A stretch of DNA of 64,000 bases, taken from positions 75,005,355 through 75,069,354 of the forward strand of contig JALMGJ010000003.1 of NCBI GenBank assembly GCA_023362775.1, in the 5' to 3' direction. The notes beneath the pieces were generated by a model. That model was not told where the DNA came from and searched no databases. It saw only the letters and a list, made by a program, of their open reading frames with translations. This document shows positions 1-14,089 of the stretch, one piece after another; positions within the stretch are counted from its first letter, which is position 1, and the number at the start of each line of letters is the position of its first letter. Source of the DNA: Charina bottae (Eukaryota > Chordata > Lepidosauria > Squamata > Charinaidae). A program made the position numbers and the translations under genes.

Positions 1-226
1 AAATTTGCTGGCATATGGCATGCATCACCTTGACAGCATCATCTTGCAAGATTTTAAACAGTTCAGCTGGGATACCATCGTCTCCTGCTGCCTTGTTATT
101 AGCAATGCTTCTTAAGGCCCATTCAACCTCACTCTTCAGGATGTCTGGCTCTAACTCACTGACCACACCGTCAAAGCTATCTCCAATATTATTATCCTTC
201 CTATACAGATCTTCCGTGTTAGCCAT
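1..226 (-). mobile_element. BovB (RTE) LINE fragment, cut by the window edge
   Basis: This stretch is nearly identical to part of the full-length BovB later in the window (roughly 46447-46670), with only a few substitutions over about 220 bp. The homology stops after CTTCCGT near 226, giving a 5'-truncated copy on the minus strand whose 3' part runs off the left edge. It encodes part of the RT region antisense. No target-site duplication can be tested. Confidence 0.9.
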
Positions 227-3200
227 GTGCTAATGCCATGTGCTCAGCATCTCCAAGAGGTTAGTTTGGAAGGATGGCTAAGGATGAAAGTAAGAAAAAT
301 ACAGAAGCATCAGATTTGAGAGGAAGGACCATTATATCAATTCTGAAATCCTTATTAAAATGAAGCTGGTAGTGAGTCAGAATTTAAATAGAATTTAAAT
401 AGGAAAGGGGTATGATCAAAGGATGGGTTTGGATTTGTTTTGTTTTCAACTAACTAAGCATATACAATATCTTCCAACTCTAATATCCTGCTGAATCTTT
501 CCTTCTACAAAGCTGTTAAGTCATAAAGTTCAGTAGGTAATCTGACAAATTTACAATGTACAATGTCTACAATGTAATTTGCAGACTCTTGGATATCAGC
601 TCTTTTAGTACTTGCTTGGAGAAAGTTGGAATTTTTAGAAATAGCCTGCTATTGGAGGGAGGACAAGTGGGGACCTGTTGCAGGTGAGGAATGTTGAACA
701 CTTCTACCTCATCAAAGAACTCTGAAGAAGGTTACTCTATTTTTCCTTTCTGTATGAATTAAACAATTCCAATCAACTTTTTATGACCTCTCCGTCTTAC
801 CAGCCTGATCAAGTGCAAGTGGTGGAAAAATTCAAAGTATTTCACTTTGCTCTTATCCTAAGTTCTGTTTTTAATTTCCCCTTAGATATTATAAGCATAG
901 TTCCTTTTGACCCCTTGCTCAGTCCTAGTTTAAAAAGAATATCATGCCTGTCTATATTTTAAATGCCACAAATGAGTAAATTGCCTTGAAAAATCTCAAG
1001 TATGTCTAATGGAAGAAAAAATATATATATTTTTACTAGTTTATTTACCTAATCAACAGTTAAATAATTATCTTGTTCTTGGTGGCATGGACCCACGGAA
1101 TGAAAATGGAGGGATGTAAATCTGTTGCATGCATGAAACTAGGGGAAAAGAAATGAAGCCTGCAATGACATTGAAGACATTACAATTATAATTTGTCCAG
1201 AATGCAACAGAGAATAACTGGACAGGGCAAACCTATACATATTTTACTTGAAAGACCTACTATATTCATTGGGCCACTTATTTACTGTAATTGGATTATA
1301 TCTTGAGATTGTATATTCTTTAAAATCCAGTATTTTTAACAGAAACACAAGCTAATTAAATCTCTGAACCTGAAGTCTGGAATATGACTTTTATTATATT
1401 TTTATAGCATCAGTGAAAATTATTTTGATATTTTGCAGAAAGCGCCATTTTAAAAAAATGTAGCCACTTTGCTTCTGTATATTTCACAAAATGGCAGGCT
1501 CTATTTCTATCGGTATACAGTATACACCTTGCCCATGTCTTTGGATACTGATTTGTAAATGAATAGGTGGAAAATCTACAGTCACAATCTATGTACCTTC
1601 CCTGAGAAAGGAATTCTGGCAAACAGGTGAGATCCAAATAGAAGTTTATCAGGAGGGAGAAAGCTTGTCTTTCCAGTATCTATTACTAAGTGACTGTATA
1701 GATCAGTAATCAGCTCATTTTAAAACAACAGATGCTGCTGCCTTCAAGAAAGATGATAAAAGCTGTTTCTGCAAATGATGACAACCTCATGCATACAGTG
1801 TTCTTCCTGTGCGGTACATCTCCCTTGATTTGCATTCAATGCTGGGTTAAGGGATATTATGGATGAACATTTGGAATTTGGTGTTCATGCTGTGGTTTCT
1901 TTTCTTTATTCACCAGTCATCAAAACTGCAGCATTTTAAAAGCATTGTGAGTGAAGGCCTGTGTCTGCCTACGAGGCAAAAAAAGAAATGCAGAGCTAGC
2001 AGTTTTAAAGTGAATCTTTCCAGGGACCAACTTGAAAAATTCTTTCCCATCGCCTATTTAGTTCTTGGCCATGAACTGCAGATGTTCTTTGAATAGTGTT
2101 CCAGCAAACCAAGTTGCAATCTTTACAGTACTCCAGAAGAAGTTTCTGATAGCTTTAATATCACATGCATGGCCAGAAAGAAGGCAGTGACAAACCACTG
2201 TTGTATTGCTGATTACAGAAAACTACACGGTCTGTGTAGCCACCAGTTATAAAGATCAGCTCAAGGAATGCTTTATGTTATAGATACATACCACTTTCTC
2301 CTTTTTCAGATGGTTAAAATTCACATTTCTTCTTTTTTTCGTTGGTGGAAGAATGTAAGATCCTAAGCTTATTCATCCATCCGCTGTATCAAAGCAAGTG
2401 AGCAGGTGGTGTTTTAGACCTAGAGCTTAGGAAACACTCAACTGCGTTCAATAGCAAAGGCATTTTCATGTTGTACACATACATCTCATACACCACTTTA
2501 TTGTTTGTAGCATTTCTGAATTCTAAAAGATTGAGCTTGCTAGTAATGTATCCTTTTTCTTGTTCTATCCTGCTTTTATATTGCTGTGGGGGAAATAGAA
2601 TGTTGTCTTTTTGTATTCAAATTGACCCATAATAGCTCTAAAGCAATGGAAGGAGAATAGCTTCTTGAGAAGGTCTAGCAAATATTCATAAGACTACTGA
2701 ATAATATAAAAACAATATTGCCTTCATTTGTGTTTAAGTGAAGGCTAGATAGCATCTCTGGGATGCTTTAATTCCAACTCTTGTGATTTTAAGGAAACAG
2801 TGTCTGAAGGAATACAAAAATTAAGAAGTTATGAGATGAGCTAAAGTCAAATGGCAGCAATGTTCTTGATGCTAGAGTCTGTCAACCTGGGAATCACAGA
2901 AAGCTTCATGGATGAATGCTATTCCAGCAGTTTTGCTGTGCCCAGGTTTTTCCTTTGATCAATTTTGGTTTCCTTCAGGAAGTTACTCCTGAGGTGCCCT
3001 GCCTGATTCAGCTATTCCTCAGCATAGCCAAGCATTCTTATGCTTCTCCATCTTCGGACTTTCCATCCTTAGATGACAGCATTCTTGAGGACTGGATGAA
3101 AGGCACATTGACTAGAACAGAGTCTGCTGAGTTTAGGATAGGAACTGTTGTGTTGTATTGTTGCTAAGGCTGGGAAATATTACCTCTTGCTCTTGGGATG

Positions 3201-6200
3201 TTTCTCTTAAGAACTTTTGAGGTAGGAACCATGAGAACATTGGACCATATATGGTATTTCTGTGGGAAAACCAGTGTTAAATGAAAAGGCTTGTAACTTA
3301 ATGACTAGGGCTACCAAATCTGATCCACAAAAATCTAGGTAACCACTAGATGACACCAAAAATACAGAAAAATATAAACATCTAGCAATTGTCCTGATTC
3401 TTGCAGCCCATATTTAGTAACCTTAATATTGCCTCCGGATTCAAGTCCTTGAACATTTGGACTTTTTAATATATAATATTGGTTTATATGTCTGTTTAGA
3501 TGAGTGGGTGTAATTCTGACTATACTTTTATAACTTTCCAGTGTTTAAAATCAATTAATGAAACTTAATAAAGACAACCAGAAGTACAAGTAGAAATTTA
3601 ATAAAGAAAATTCTAAAGTATCTACTGTATTTTGTTCTTGCGTGTATTTTGTTACTTACGTAGAGTGTGTAATTTACTAAGGCTCAAAAAATTGTCACAT
3701 TTGTTAACCTCTATAAATAGTTTAGGTCCAGGGCACCTTTAAAGTTGCTACATCCCGTAACAGCTCACCTACATCATATGATCTGACAGATGTTTCTGTG
3801 TATGTCAGTACAATGGAAATCACTTGATAATACAAGAAAAGGTCTCTTCTGTGATCCCACCTAAATTGTAGGATTTAAAATTAGCATAGTCTCTTAATGA
3901 TATTTTGTTACATGGCAAGAAAATTTATTTAGGAAGCATTTGTTTCAGTAGATGAATAGGCTTTATCTAATGTCTGTTTTTTCTGTTGCTTCTGTCTTTA
4001 TTATCCCTCTGTTTTTCTCACTCACATAATCATGCACATACACACAAATTAATTTTGAAGACTGTTTTTTTTTTTAGTATTGGGCTTCATTCTTGCTACC
4101 AGTCTTGAATGGTGGATGAGCACTTAAAAGGCAGGATGTAAAATCTTATATAAAATACAGTTATTTATATAAAACTTTATCATATGCTGATATAATAAAG
4201 AAATTGATATATCACATCCATTAATAAGTATCATGACTTTTTTATCAGATACTTCCATATAAATCAGAAGAGTAATTCCTAGCAAAGCATTTCTGCTAAC
4301 ATCAGAACCCATGAAGCAGGCTTTACCAAGTGTCTTCTTGGGAACATTAGCATCTGGCGTTTTACTGTTCATCCTGCAATTGTAAATAAAGATTAAATGC
4401 TTAATTGCTACCTAAAATGTCCTGGTGGCTTTCAATAACTGATTAAAACTGTTCTCTGCTGTAAGATACTTAATTTCTTTAAATTTGTCAAGGGGGTATT
4501 CTGGTGCTCTCCATATCCATATCCATCTTCCCTTTGCTTTTCATTTCTGATTTTTTTTTCACATTTGCAAACATATCATACAGCTTTTGGGCACTTTTTA
4601 TATTCAATTTTTCAAGTTGAGATCCAGCCAGGATTCCTGCTCCACTGGGATTAAGAGAGAGTTTAATTCCCTTGCCATTCTATGATTGACACATCTGCAC
4701 GTATAGGAACTGGGAGTAGGGAGAACTTCCAGCTCAGAGGGTTTCTCTCTCTTGGATGAATCTCCTGACATTGTTGCTATCAGTCTCTTTCTGTTGCACC
4801 AGCATTCAAAGGCCTGCCAGGTTATCTAGCCTATTGTCTTAGTGCTTGAGCATCTGGCTGCTAAGGTGGTATTCACTGCCAGATCTGGAAGGCTAACAGT
4901 TGGAGATGCTCCTGTTTAGTTTCCAGATACAAAGTTACAGCCCCTTTGGTTCTGGATGTGGGACTGACTCCTGATTAAAAATATCCAGGCATATCATGGA
5001 ACATAGATTGATATACGGATGTAGATGTCATGGAAGCTTCTCAGTCATCTCCACTGGAGCCAAGAATCAGGAGCTACTGGGCTGGTAGGGCAGCAATCGG
5101 AATTACTAAACTGATTGATCTTCCATGCCATCTTAGATAGGGTCAGAGTTGGTGGGAAAGCACAGAGTAGGCGTTCTGCCCACAATTACGCTAAGATGTC
5201 AGTTCCTTCTGTCCTGTCATTTTGAAACCAAGAGAAGAACTCGTGTGTCACAGGATGATTAAACAAAGAGCTTCCACATCTCTCTGATATCCTCTGGGAT
5301 ATTTCTGAATGCAGAGTCCAGTCCCTCCGCAATATATAAATTTAATAAATAAATAAATAGGTGTGGTAGCTCAGCCAGTCTGCTGTTGACCATCTTATAT
5401 ATTTCCTCAATATACGGGCTACACGTGTCTCTGCTCACCTCATCAGTAGGATAGCTTTCTTCTGTAGACCCTTCAGACTTGCTCTGTCATGGTTGTTGAT
5501 GTAAGCTATTGCTACAGTATTTATCTGAAGCAATATATACCACCCATTCAGTAGATGTTCCAAAGCTGTTCTTAATTTGGTTTCTTGATAGACGGTATGG
5601 TCTTAAGTGGGACTATCACCCTAATTAATTAATTAATTCCATTTGTGCACCACTAATTCTATCAAGGACTACTAGCAGTTTGAGCCCTTGAGTAGAGTGG
5701 GTCCATAAGTGGGATCTCTAACCCGGTCCCTGATTGGTATTCTGGCATTTCCATTGCCAGGCTGCCTGGGACCAACTATTACAAAAATCTGACTACCTTC
5801 TTTGGAACTGACATGCATAGGCAAGATCTGAAATGGGAAAAGGAACCAATGCAGCAATTTGACATTTAGGAAGATTTTGGAATTCTTCTTGACTAAATAA
5901 ACAGAATGCAGAACAGGCCTGAGAACTTCTAATTTGCTGGGAACTTTTCTATTACTTTGATTTCCAAAATGTGGTATATCACTTCTTTCATCCTGTGATG
6001 CTTTTCCTTGTTTCTGGAAATGGGTTATGGTAAAAACCTGTTATTATCCTATCATTATCTCCTAGCAATAGGCCCACCTCCTATTGTGCTTTCTCTAGTG
6101 GCATAGCCAAACCCCCCTTTTTGTTGTTTTTAGTTTCCATTGCAAGCCTAAATTTCTTTAGCTTTCTATCTTTCTTTCTGCAGATACTGTATTAACTTTG

Positions 6201-8961
6201 TGATTAAACCCATCTTCCAGTTCTAATAGATGTTCCTTTTCACTCTTTGCTCAGTGAAAAGCTCTTTATGCAGCTCCAGTAGATTTCTATACTGCTTCCT
6301 TTTTTTCTTTTTTTCTTTTTTTTGTTTATTGGAAAGATGTGCATTTGTACTTCCAATATCTTATTTTGGGGAAGTTTCCAACTTTCCTGCTGTCTCGTTG
6401 ACCTGACATTTTCTGTTCACGGGATCCCATTAGTACTTCTTTAAGTTTGTTGAAATGGATTCGCCTGAAATCTAGTGTGAATATTGGTCTGTGCTTCAGT
6501 TTCTCTTTCTGTAGTATCTTAAATCCCAAACTTACTTCTTCATAAAATTCCCACTACATTTACCTCTTCATACAGTTGTTTCCTATTGGTTAGGTTCAGA
6601 TCTGGGACAGTCAATCCCTTTGTCTCTTCTTTAACCTTCTAGAAAATGAGAAAGTCTGCAAGATGACTAAGAATTTCTGGGTAATTACACTAAATCGCCA
6701 CATTACTACTATGTCTCTATTCTCTGAAAGTCCGGTAATATGGTCCAGGAGGGCATTATCCAGATATTCTACCTGGCTTGGTGGTCTGTAGTATCCCCCT
6801 CCCCAACAGTAATCTTGGTTGTTTCTCCCTCCCTCTGTTTTTATCCAAATTCTTTCAACTGCTCAACATCCTGAATCTCAAGGTCTATGCCTTTCCTAGG
6901 GCTGGCTAAAAGAACCATATTGCGAAATTGGAAGTGTGATATTATTTCAGATGTTAAGGAATGATTGTCAGAAATGTGTGATCTATCTTTTTTGAAAAAA
7001 GCAGTATTTTCTACTAATCAAAGGATGCAGCAATATGTGTTACTATGGCAGAGATTTTGTGATATTTTACAATAATATTTTGTACTGATTATAATATAGT
7101 AGCATATTTATTAGTAAACCAGTGACTATTGATAAGTATAAAATATAAGGTAGATTTTTTTCTTTTTTCTTTTCTTTCTTAGTTTGTATTCTTGGTTTCT
7201 TTGGAGTTATTTCTTTTATATTTATTTCTTTATTTTGGTTTGGTTTGGTTTCTATTAATTGTTTTTGTTAAGTTTAAAGACTGTTTTGTTAACTGTGTAT
7301 GTTAATAATGTTAAATAAAAATTAAAATTTTAAATAAATTATGTTCCTTTCCTTCATATATAATGTCACTCCTCCCTTTTTGTCTGACTATTCCTTTTGT
7401 ATAAATTGTCCCCTTCCATCCTTACATTCCGAACGTGAGTTGCATCTCACCAGGATTCAGTAATGCATGCTAAATAATATTTAATTTCCTACATTAGAAC
7501 TTCTAGTTCTCATTTGTTTCCCATATTCTATGCAATTGTATAGAGACACAGATATCTATGGGTCACAGTACTCAACTTATTCCTTCTTGTATTTACATGT
7601 ACATTATTGAGTACCTTCATATCCTGAAGTCCCATTTCCAGTACTTGGAATAACACTTTTTTCTGGCCTCTTTTTCCTACACTTACAGTAGTTGACTTAG
7701 TAGACAGAAGAAAATTAAAATCTTAATGAAAAGCAGGGGAAATGTACCTACAAATTTCTTTAATTAGTTGAATGAAACTTTAATTAAGTTTAATGAAATG
7801 TAATCATTCACTATTTCTTTTAAGGCAACCATGTCTGGGCTGCAGAAATTCAGATGGTCACTAGGTGGTAATGAAGTATTAGAGTTTTCTGTGTCTCTGT
7901 GCTGCCATCTAGTATTTATATGGATTTTTTCAGCCCAGGTATGATAGCCCTAATTCTTTATTTCTTTGTTTTTTCTTATATTTTATCCTGTCCTTTCTGG
8001 GAGCATCTCCTTCTGTGATCCTTGCGATAATCCTGTGAGACGTGTTAGGCTGAGATATAGTACCTGGTTCCGTGGTCCAGTGGGAACTTGTCTGTCCAGG
8101 CTTGCTCCTGCATTACCACAGAAAGTTTATGTAATTGTGGCCCAATATTTTTAGGCTATTTATATATCATGTTCTCTAATGGTAGCCATAATAATTTATA
8201 TATTAACTCGCTACAGTTTGACAAGAAAAAGCTCTGATTGTAGGAATAATTAAGGAATCGAGTTGGTGTTTCCAGCTTCACCATCTGCATCTGAAAAAAA
8301 ACATACATCCATTCAGCTACTTATTATTATAGTATCTATTTTTGTGATGTGTGATTTTTCTTTGTGACTATAATTAGTACCCAGATTAGATGAAATTACT
8401 TTTAGATTCTCTTTTAAGTAGCACAGTAATAATTCACACAGATACTGAAAATGAATTAATTCAAAGCTAGATATAATTTGCCATGAACTATGTGGCATTA
8501 AGTGTCTCCCCACCTTGCCCCGCTTCCCCAAATCATGTTAAATGTTGGATAATAGAGAACTTCTCAGCCTGTGGAAACCTGAACCTATTATTTAAAATGG
8601 TTTCTGCCTAGGAACAAGTTCAATACATTGTAATTCAGAATGGCTCTTGTTTACCTTAGAATCAGGATAGATGAACAATAGAAAGCTTGCTTTTTAATTG
8701 TCCTGCAGTACACAAGACCGTTTTAGCTAAAATGTGTAGCATTAACCTTTCTTTTCAATATCTCTTGCTTTGCTACTTCCATTGGTTTACAATCATAAGA
8801 ATACCTGGAGTGCAGTGGTGTGACCTTCTTTCTTCCACCTCTTTTCTGTGTCACAGAAATCATCCTATTCCATTCAGCGGTGGTTGAATAATGCTGCATC
8901 CCTTGAAGGAACATAACTTAGAGGCAATTTAATAAATATTATTTCTCTTCTTTGAACACTG
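227..8961. other. AT-rich flank or intron, no gene recognised
   Basis: No ORF of recognisable content, no splice-bounded exon and no CpG-rich promoter was seen. The only repeat-like pieces noted are a short AATAAATAAATAAATA tail at 5340-5360, resembling an L2-like 3' end, and poly-pyrimidine runs near 6300 and 7160. Old, unrecognised repeats may be present. Confidence 0.5.
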
Positions 8962-10192
8962 CTTATTTTTTATTTATTTTATTTATTATTTAAATTTATA
9001 TCACCGCCCATCTCCCCCAGCTGGGGGACTCTGGGCTGTTTACAATAAAAGCAAAGTTAAAAATATAAGTATAAAATTACAATATCAATATAAATAGAAT
9101 AAATATACATTCCAAGGGCAATAGGTCTTAATAATAGAGAGGGCATTATGACACCAGCCACCCCCAGGAGGAACTGTTGACCTTCCCATCCCAAGCAAGG
9201 CAGAAGAACCAGGTCTTCAATTTTTTCCGGAAGGTCAGGAGTGAGGAAACCCGCCTCAGCTCCGGGGGCAAGATGTTCCAGAGGGCGGGTGCCACTGCAG
9301 AGAAGGCCCAACTCCTGGACCCTGCTAGATGAATTTCTTTTGCTGATGAGGTCTGGAGCATGCCCTCTCTGCATGACCGGGTGGGGTGGGTCGATGTTCT
9401 GGGGATGAGACGGTCCCTCAGGTAACCTGGTCCCATGCCATGTAGGGATTTAAAGGTGATAACCAACACCTTGAATTGGACCCGGAAGCAAACTGGTACC
9501 CAATGCAGCTCGCGCAGCAGTGGTGTCACATGTGCCGATTATACGGCACCAATAACTGTCCGCGCAGCCACGTTCTGGACCAGCTGAAGCTTCTGGATAC
9601 TCTTCAGGGGTAGCCCCATGTAGAGCGCATTGCAATAGTCTATATGGGAGATGACAAGGGCATGAGTGACTGTTCAGAGGGCATCTCAGTCCAGGAATGG
9701 GCGTAACTGGCGCACAACCCAAAGTTGTGCAAAGGCCCTCCTGGCCACGACTGCCACCTGCTCTTCGAGTAGGAGTCGTGAGTCCAGGAGGACCCCCAAG
9801 CTCCGCACTGGCTCCAAATGGGGCAGTGCCACCCCAACCAGGACCAAAGATGACAACTTCCTGGATCCAGAGAGGCCATCAATCCACAGCCACTCCGTCT
9901 TACCAGAGTTCAGTTGAAGCCTGTTGTTCCCCATCCAGACCCCCACAGCCCCCAGGCACTGAGACAGGGTGGCGACCGCATCACTTACTTCACCCGGGAT
10001 GGAGATATACAATTGAGTATCATCAGCATATTGATGATACCTCATCCCGTGGTGACGGATGATCTCACCCAGTGGTTTCATGTAGAAGTTAAATAGGAGA
10101 GGAGAGAGAACCGAACCCTGCGGTAGCCCACACCGGAGGGGTCGCGGGTCAGATCTCTCCTCTCCTATCACCCTTGGGAAAGAAGTGAACAT
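8962..10192 (-). mobile_element. L2-like LINE, 3' half with RT C-terminus
   Basis: Read on the minus strand, one frame runs from 10192 to about 9146. It carries GLPQGSVLSPLLFNFYMKPL (RT motif B) and HQYADDTQLYIS (catalytic YADD), then the C-terminal domain with LHGMGPGYLRDRL and ALWNILPPELR. The frame is intact apart from three nonsense codons between about 9535 and 9690, so decay is by point mutation rather than indels. The 3' end has the CCGCCCAGAGTC-type motif and an A/T tetranucleotide tail at 8962-9000. Assignment to the L2 clade rather than another CR1-group lineage is from memory of the QYADDTQLY style. Confidence 0.85.
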
Positions 10193-10439
10193 CTCTTTCC
10201 TTCAACTGAGCTGTTCTGTAAAATATTTCCCTGTTAAGGAAGGGATATGTTTTAATGATATAGGAAGTGTTTGTTTTGAAAGGTGCTGTAGGAAAAATGC
10301 CCACTTAAATTAGGGGCCAGAGTGTTTGGAGATAGGTGCAATGAAGTATCTTTATTGGCATATAGAACTATAGTGATCATAAAGACCTTCATATGAGCCC
10401 CAAACAAAGGTTACAGGTTATATACTTTTTACACTATAT

Positions 10440-11760
10440 AAAAAAGATAAAGAAAATATTGTACTGTAAATCACAGTGTGCCCTCTATGCCAGAATGCCT
10501 TTGATAAAAGATTGAGGGTGAGCTTACTATGGTGCCCCTGCATGCCTTCATACTATCACTTCATACTAACACATGAAACCATCAACAACATCTTCAATGG
10601 AATAAAATTCACAAGGGAAGAAGAAAACAAGAACACAGTACCTTTCTTGGACATCCTCATCAGTAGAGGAAATGATGGCATTCTAGAAACACAAGTCTAC
10701 CGGAAATCTACCCACACTAACCAAGTGCTCCATTACCAAAGCAACAACCCAACCTCCCACAAGAGAAGCTGTGTAACAACATTATTCAGATGAGCACTAA
10801 CGCACTGCAGCAACCCAGAACACCAGAAAAAGGAAACAGACCACTTATATAGCATCTTCCAGCAAAATGGATACCCACTCAACTTTATCAAAAAGTGCCT
10901 GACCACCCAACCCACTACAACACAACCAACAGAAGCTATGAAAAGGATAACACTGCCATACATCAGAAACATCTCAGAAACGACCAATAGTCTGTTACAA
11001 CCACATGGCATGACCGTAGCATAAACCAACCAAAACTTTTCAGAACATCTTAAGTAACCCAAAAGACCCAGTAGCCCAAGAAGAAAAAAACAGGAGTTAT
11101 CTACAACATACAGTGACTGTTGCAGCCACTATGTAGGACAGACGGGCAGAAGACTAGCAGAGTGCATCCACAAACACCAACTAGCAGCCAGAAGACCCGA
11201 TGGAAACTCCTTAGTCTCACAGCACATGGACAGACTCAACCATACTTTCAACTGGGAAACTGTGAGCATCTTAAACCAAGCCAAATCCAAAAATGCTAGA
11301 GAATTCCTGAAAGTTTGGCACTCAGACAAAGCAGCCATCAACAGACACATAGAGGTAAACAACATTTACATACCATTCATAAGAGACAATAGAAAAGCCA
11401 AAAGACCAGAACATCTCCTTGCCAGCAATCAACACCCAGATATGCAAAGATTAACACCAGGATTAGCACCAGAGAAACAATCAAACAGCACAATATACCC
11501 TAATCAAGGAACTATTAACTCAGTCAATCAACCAAGCAGCAAACAACAGCCCAATCAAGGAACTCCTAAGGAGAGAACAACACCTCCACCAATACAAGCA
11601 GGACAAGCCTTGGTATATAAACAGAGAGCAAGTCCCACTCCCTTTTCGCACTGAAGATGTTGCCTAGTCTGGCAATGAAATGTCTTCAAGAAAACAACAA
11701 GGCTCGGAGAGCACCAAGGACTCCACAGTTCAACCCTGAGCTACAAATATTCTCTTCAAT
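10440..11760 (+). mobile_element. Decayed Penelope-like element (family C)
   Basis: The + strand encodes broken pieces in order: the end of an RT (FTREEENKNTVPFLDILISR, then VYRKSTHTNQVLHY), a linker, and a GIY-YIG-like nuclease remnant (HYVGQTGRRLAECIHKHQLA, then RRPDGNSLVSQHMD, near 11127-11230) followed by NHTFNWETVSIL. Stops and frameshifts interrupt it. PLEs encode an RT joined to a GIY-YIG endonuclease and insert by target-primed reverse transcription. The 3' segment 11431-11740 matches a second copy at 28005-28312, and 11651-11682 holds the hammerhead-like motif described in the findings. The 5' boundary is approximate. Confidence 0.8.
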
Positions 11761-12409
11761 TGATTCATACTATCAGGATTCTATTCTTCATGCATGCCCT
11801 CATACAATCAGGATTCTGTTCTACTAGATGTTATCATTCAGTTCTATAAATAATAGTGTTTATTTTATTTATATACTTCCTCCTTTCACACCATTCTGTT
11901 CACACTTTAAGGCAAGACAATAGTCTGGTTTCTACTATATGTCTCTATTCCAAGGTTACAACATTAGCCTTTTGTGTGATTTGACTACAGCCTGCTCTCA
12001 TTCTTGTATAAGCTATTTCTAAGTAATAAATAAAATCCTAACTAATATAAATGAAGTATAATTGAATTAAACCTCCACAAGGGATTCAGAAGCAAGATAA
12101 AAGCCATAGAATACACTCATCAGCTGGTCATGAACAGTTTGTAGATTTCATAGCCAGTATCTCCTCACTATGTCTGAAGAGGCCATAGTAAATCCAACTC
12201 TTAGAGATTTTAGAACGCCCCTCTAAAAGAGGCAAGAATCAAAAAGAAAAAAGATAATAAAAGCTCTGCATGTTATGGCACAGAAAGAGGTCCTTTGGTG
12301 GCAATCTTCACAATTATTCTGATAATATATTTTAAAACAAATAATCCCACAAGTCCCAGAATAAATAAGAAATTAATATGTGTGTGTGTGTGTATTTAGA
12401 AATATAACT
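11761..12409. other. Intergenic or intronic DNA without recognised features
   Basis: AT-rich, without ORFs or repeats that I could identify. A short TG run lies at 12379-12393. Confidence 0.4.
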
Positions 12410-12794
12410 ATTTTTTTAATTTTTATCCCGCCTTTATTATTTTTTTTATAAATAACAAGGTGGCGAACATACCTAATACTCCTTCCGCCTCCTCTTTTCC
12501 CCACAACTGCAACCCTGTGAGGTGAGTTGGGCTGAGAGAGAGTGACTGGCCCAAGGTCACCCAGCCGGCTTTCATGCCTAAGCCGGGACTAGAACTCTCA
12601 GTCTCCTGATTTTCCATTGGCTCCTTCCTAGGGCTGAGAGAGAGAGTGACTGGCCCAAGGTCACCCAGCCGGCTTTCATGCGTAAGGCGGGACTAGAACT
12701 CTCCATCTCCTGATTTTCCATTGGCTCCTTCCTAGGGCTGAGAGAGAGAGAGTGACTGGCCCATGGTCACCCAGCCAGCTTTCGTGCCTAAGGC
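12410..12794 (-). mobile_element. tRNA-derived squamate SINE with tandemly amplified internal segment
   Basis: On the minus strand this is the common squamate SINE whose body reads CCTTAGGCATGAAAGCCGGC, TGGGTGACCTTGGGCCAGTC and a CCTCACAGGGTT core, ending in AAAGGCGGGATAAAAA (12410-12434). A segment of 102-104 bp is present 2.6 times in tandem, starting at 12529, 12631 and 12735. Two of the units contain GAGTTCTAGTCCCG, a degenerate B box of a tRNA-type promoter. The unit is the SINE's own 5' body, so this is an internal duplication, not separate insertions. Confidence 0.75.
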
Positions 12795-13221
12795 ATATAT
12801 ACATATATATACACTATACATATGCAAGCATATCCAATCATAATCCTGTTATAATTCCAGGCAAAATGAAATGTTTTCATGGTCCAAGGACTAAGAAAAT
12901 GCTAACATCAATAGACATCCGAGGATTTAGATTTGAATGTATTGGTGTTGGCATTTTGCAGGCTTTTTTGGTGATATTTTAGTCCTCGAGTTTAAAACAT
13001 CTGTTGTGTTCTGGGCATCAATTATTATTTTGATGGGAGGGGGGTGCTTCTTGAAATAAAATATACTCCAAGGGTTTTTCCATCTCAGGTTTGAGAACTA
13101 TGTTTTGGTTATTTATTAGTACTGAAATCCACCAAGTGGAACCTAGTGCAAAATACATTGATTTTGGTTGATTATGTGGCATCAAGTTGGTGTTGACTCC
13201 TGCTGACCACATAATACATAC

Positions 13222-13727
13222 ATTTAAAATTTATTTATTCGATTTATCACCGCCCAACTCCCTCAAAGGGACTCTGGGCGGTTTACAATCCAACACAAGT
13301 TAATTCTAATACAAATATGAATAAAATTAAATAAACATTAAAATAAACAATTCAAAAATACAATAAATATAATAAAATCAAGTTGGTAGTATCTTCTTTA
13401 AAACAATGGAAAGGGCATCCTAGGGCCATCCTAAGGTATTAGCCATCCCCAAGAGTGTATACTCTTCTTCCCGCCCCAGGCCTGTTGGCAGAACCAAGTC
13501 TTGAGTTTTTTCCGGAAGTCCAGGAGCGAGAGGGACTGTCTTAACTCTGGGGGGAGAATATTCCACAGAGCAGGCGCTACTGCAGAGAAGGCACGCTTCC
13601 GTGACCCCGTTAGATGGAATTCTTTGACCGATGGGGTCCGTAGCATGCCCTCCCTGCATGACCGGATGGGACGGGACGATGTAATGGAGATAAGACGGTC
13701 CGTTAGGTAACCTGGTCCCATGCCATT
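13222..13727 (-). mobile_element. L2-like LINE 3' fragment
   Basis: The minus strand encodes NGMGPGYLTDRLISITSS, then SAVAPALWNILPPELR and FRKKLKTWF, the same C-terminal domain as the copy at 8962-10192, with the CCGCCCAACTCC motif and an A-rich tail at 13222-13250. It ends abruptly at 13727 beside an AT-rich simple repeat. Confidence 0.85.
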
Positions 13728-13729
13728 TT

Positions 13730-13818
13730 TACAAAATAATAATAATATATAATACAATATATTATATATATAATACAATAATACAATATATTATATATAT
13801 TATAATATATATATATTA

Positions 13819-13864
<46 letters not shown>

Positions 13865-13910
13865 CAAAATAATAATAATAAAATAATAATAATAATAATA
13901 ATAGCACAAA
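13730..13910. repeat. AT-rich simple repeat, (TA)n and (AAT)n
   Basis: About 180 bp of TA and AAT units with long alternating TA runs around 13826-13862, self-complementary throughout. The translated isoleucine/tyrosine ORFs here are artefacts of the repeat. Confidence 0.95.
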
Positions 13911-14089
13911 AATAAAGTATTTTGAGTCTAAGACAGTAAATAGAAGAAGACTGAAGGCTGGTATTTAAAATAGTCCATTTTTATTGGTCCAAACTTTTAT
14001 TTTAGCTGCTGTATCAACAATCTGCTTCGCAGAGCGAGGAAATAATTTTTTGTGACTTGATAGACAGTTGGCAGTCAAACACCAAAAGC

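Noticed and set aside
9450..10062. Plus-strand and alternate-frame ORFs of 80-121 codons
   Set aside because: Shadows of the minus-strand L2-like RT frame, whose YADD and LPQGS motifs identify the true strand.
13703..13909. Tyr/Ile-rich ORF
   Set aside because: Translation of an AT simple repeat.
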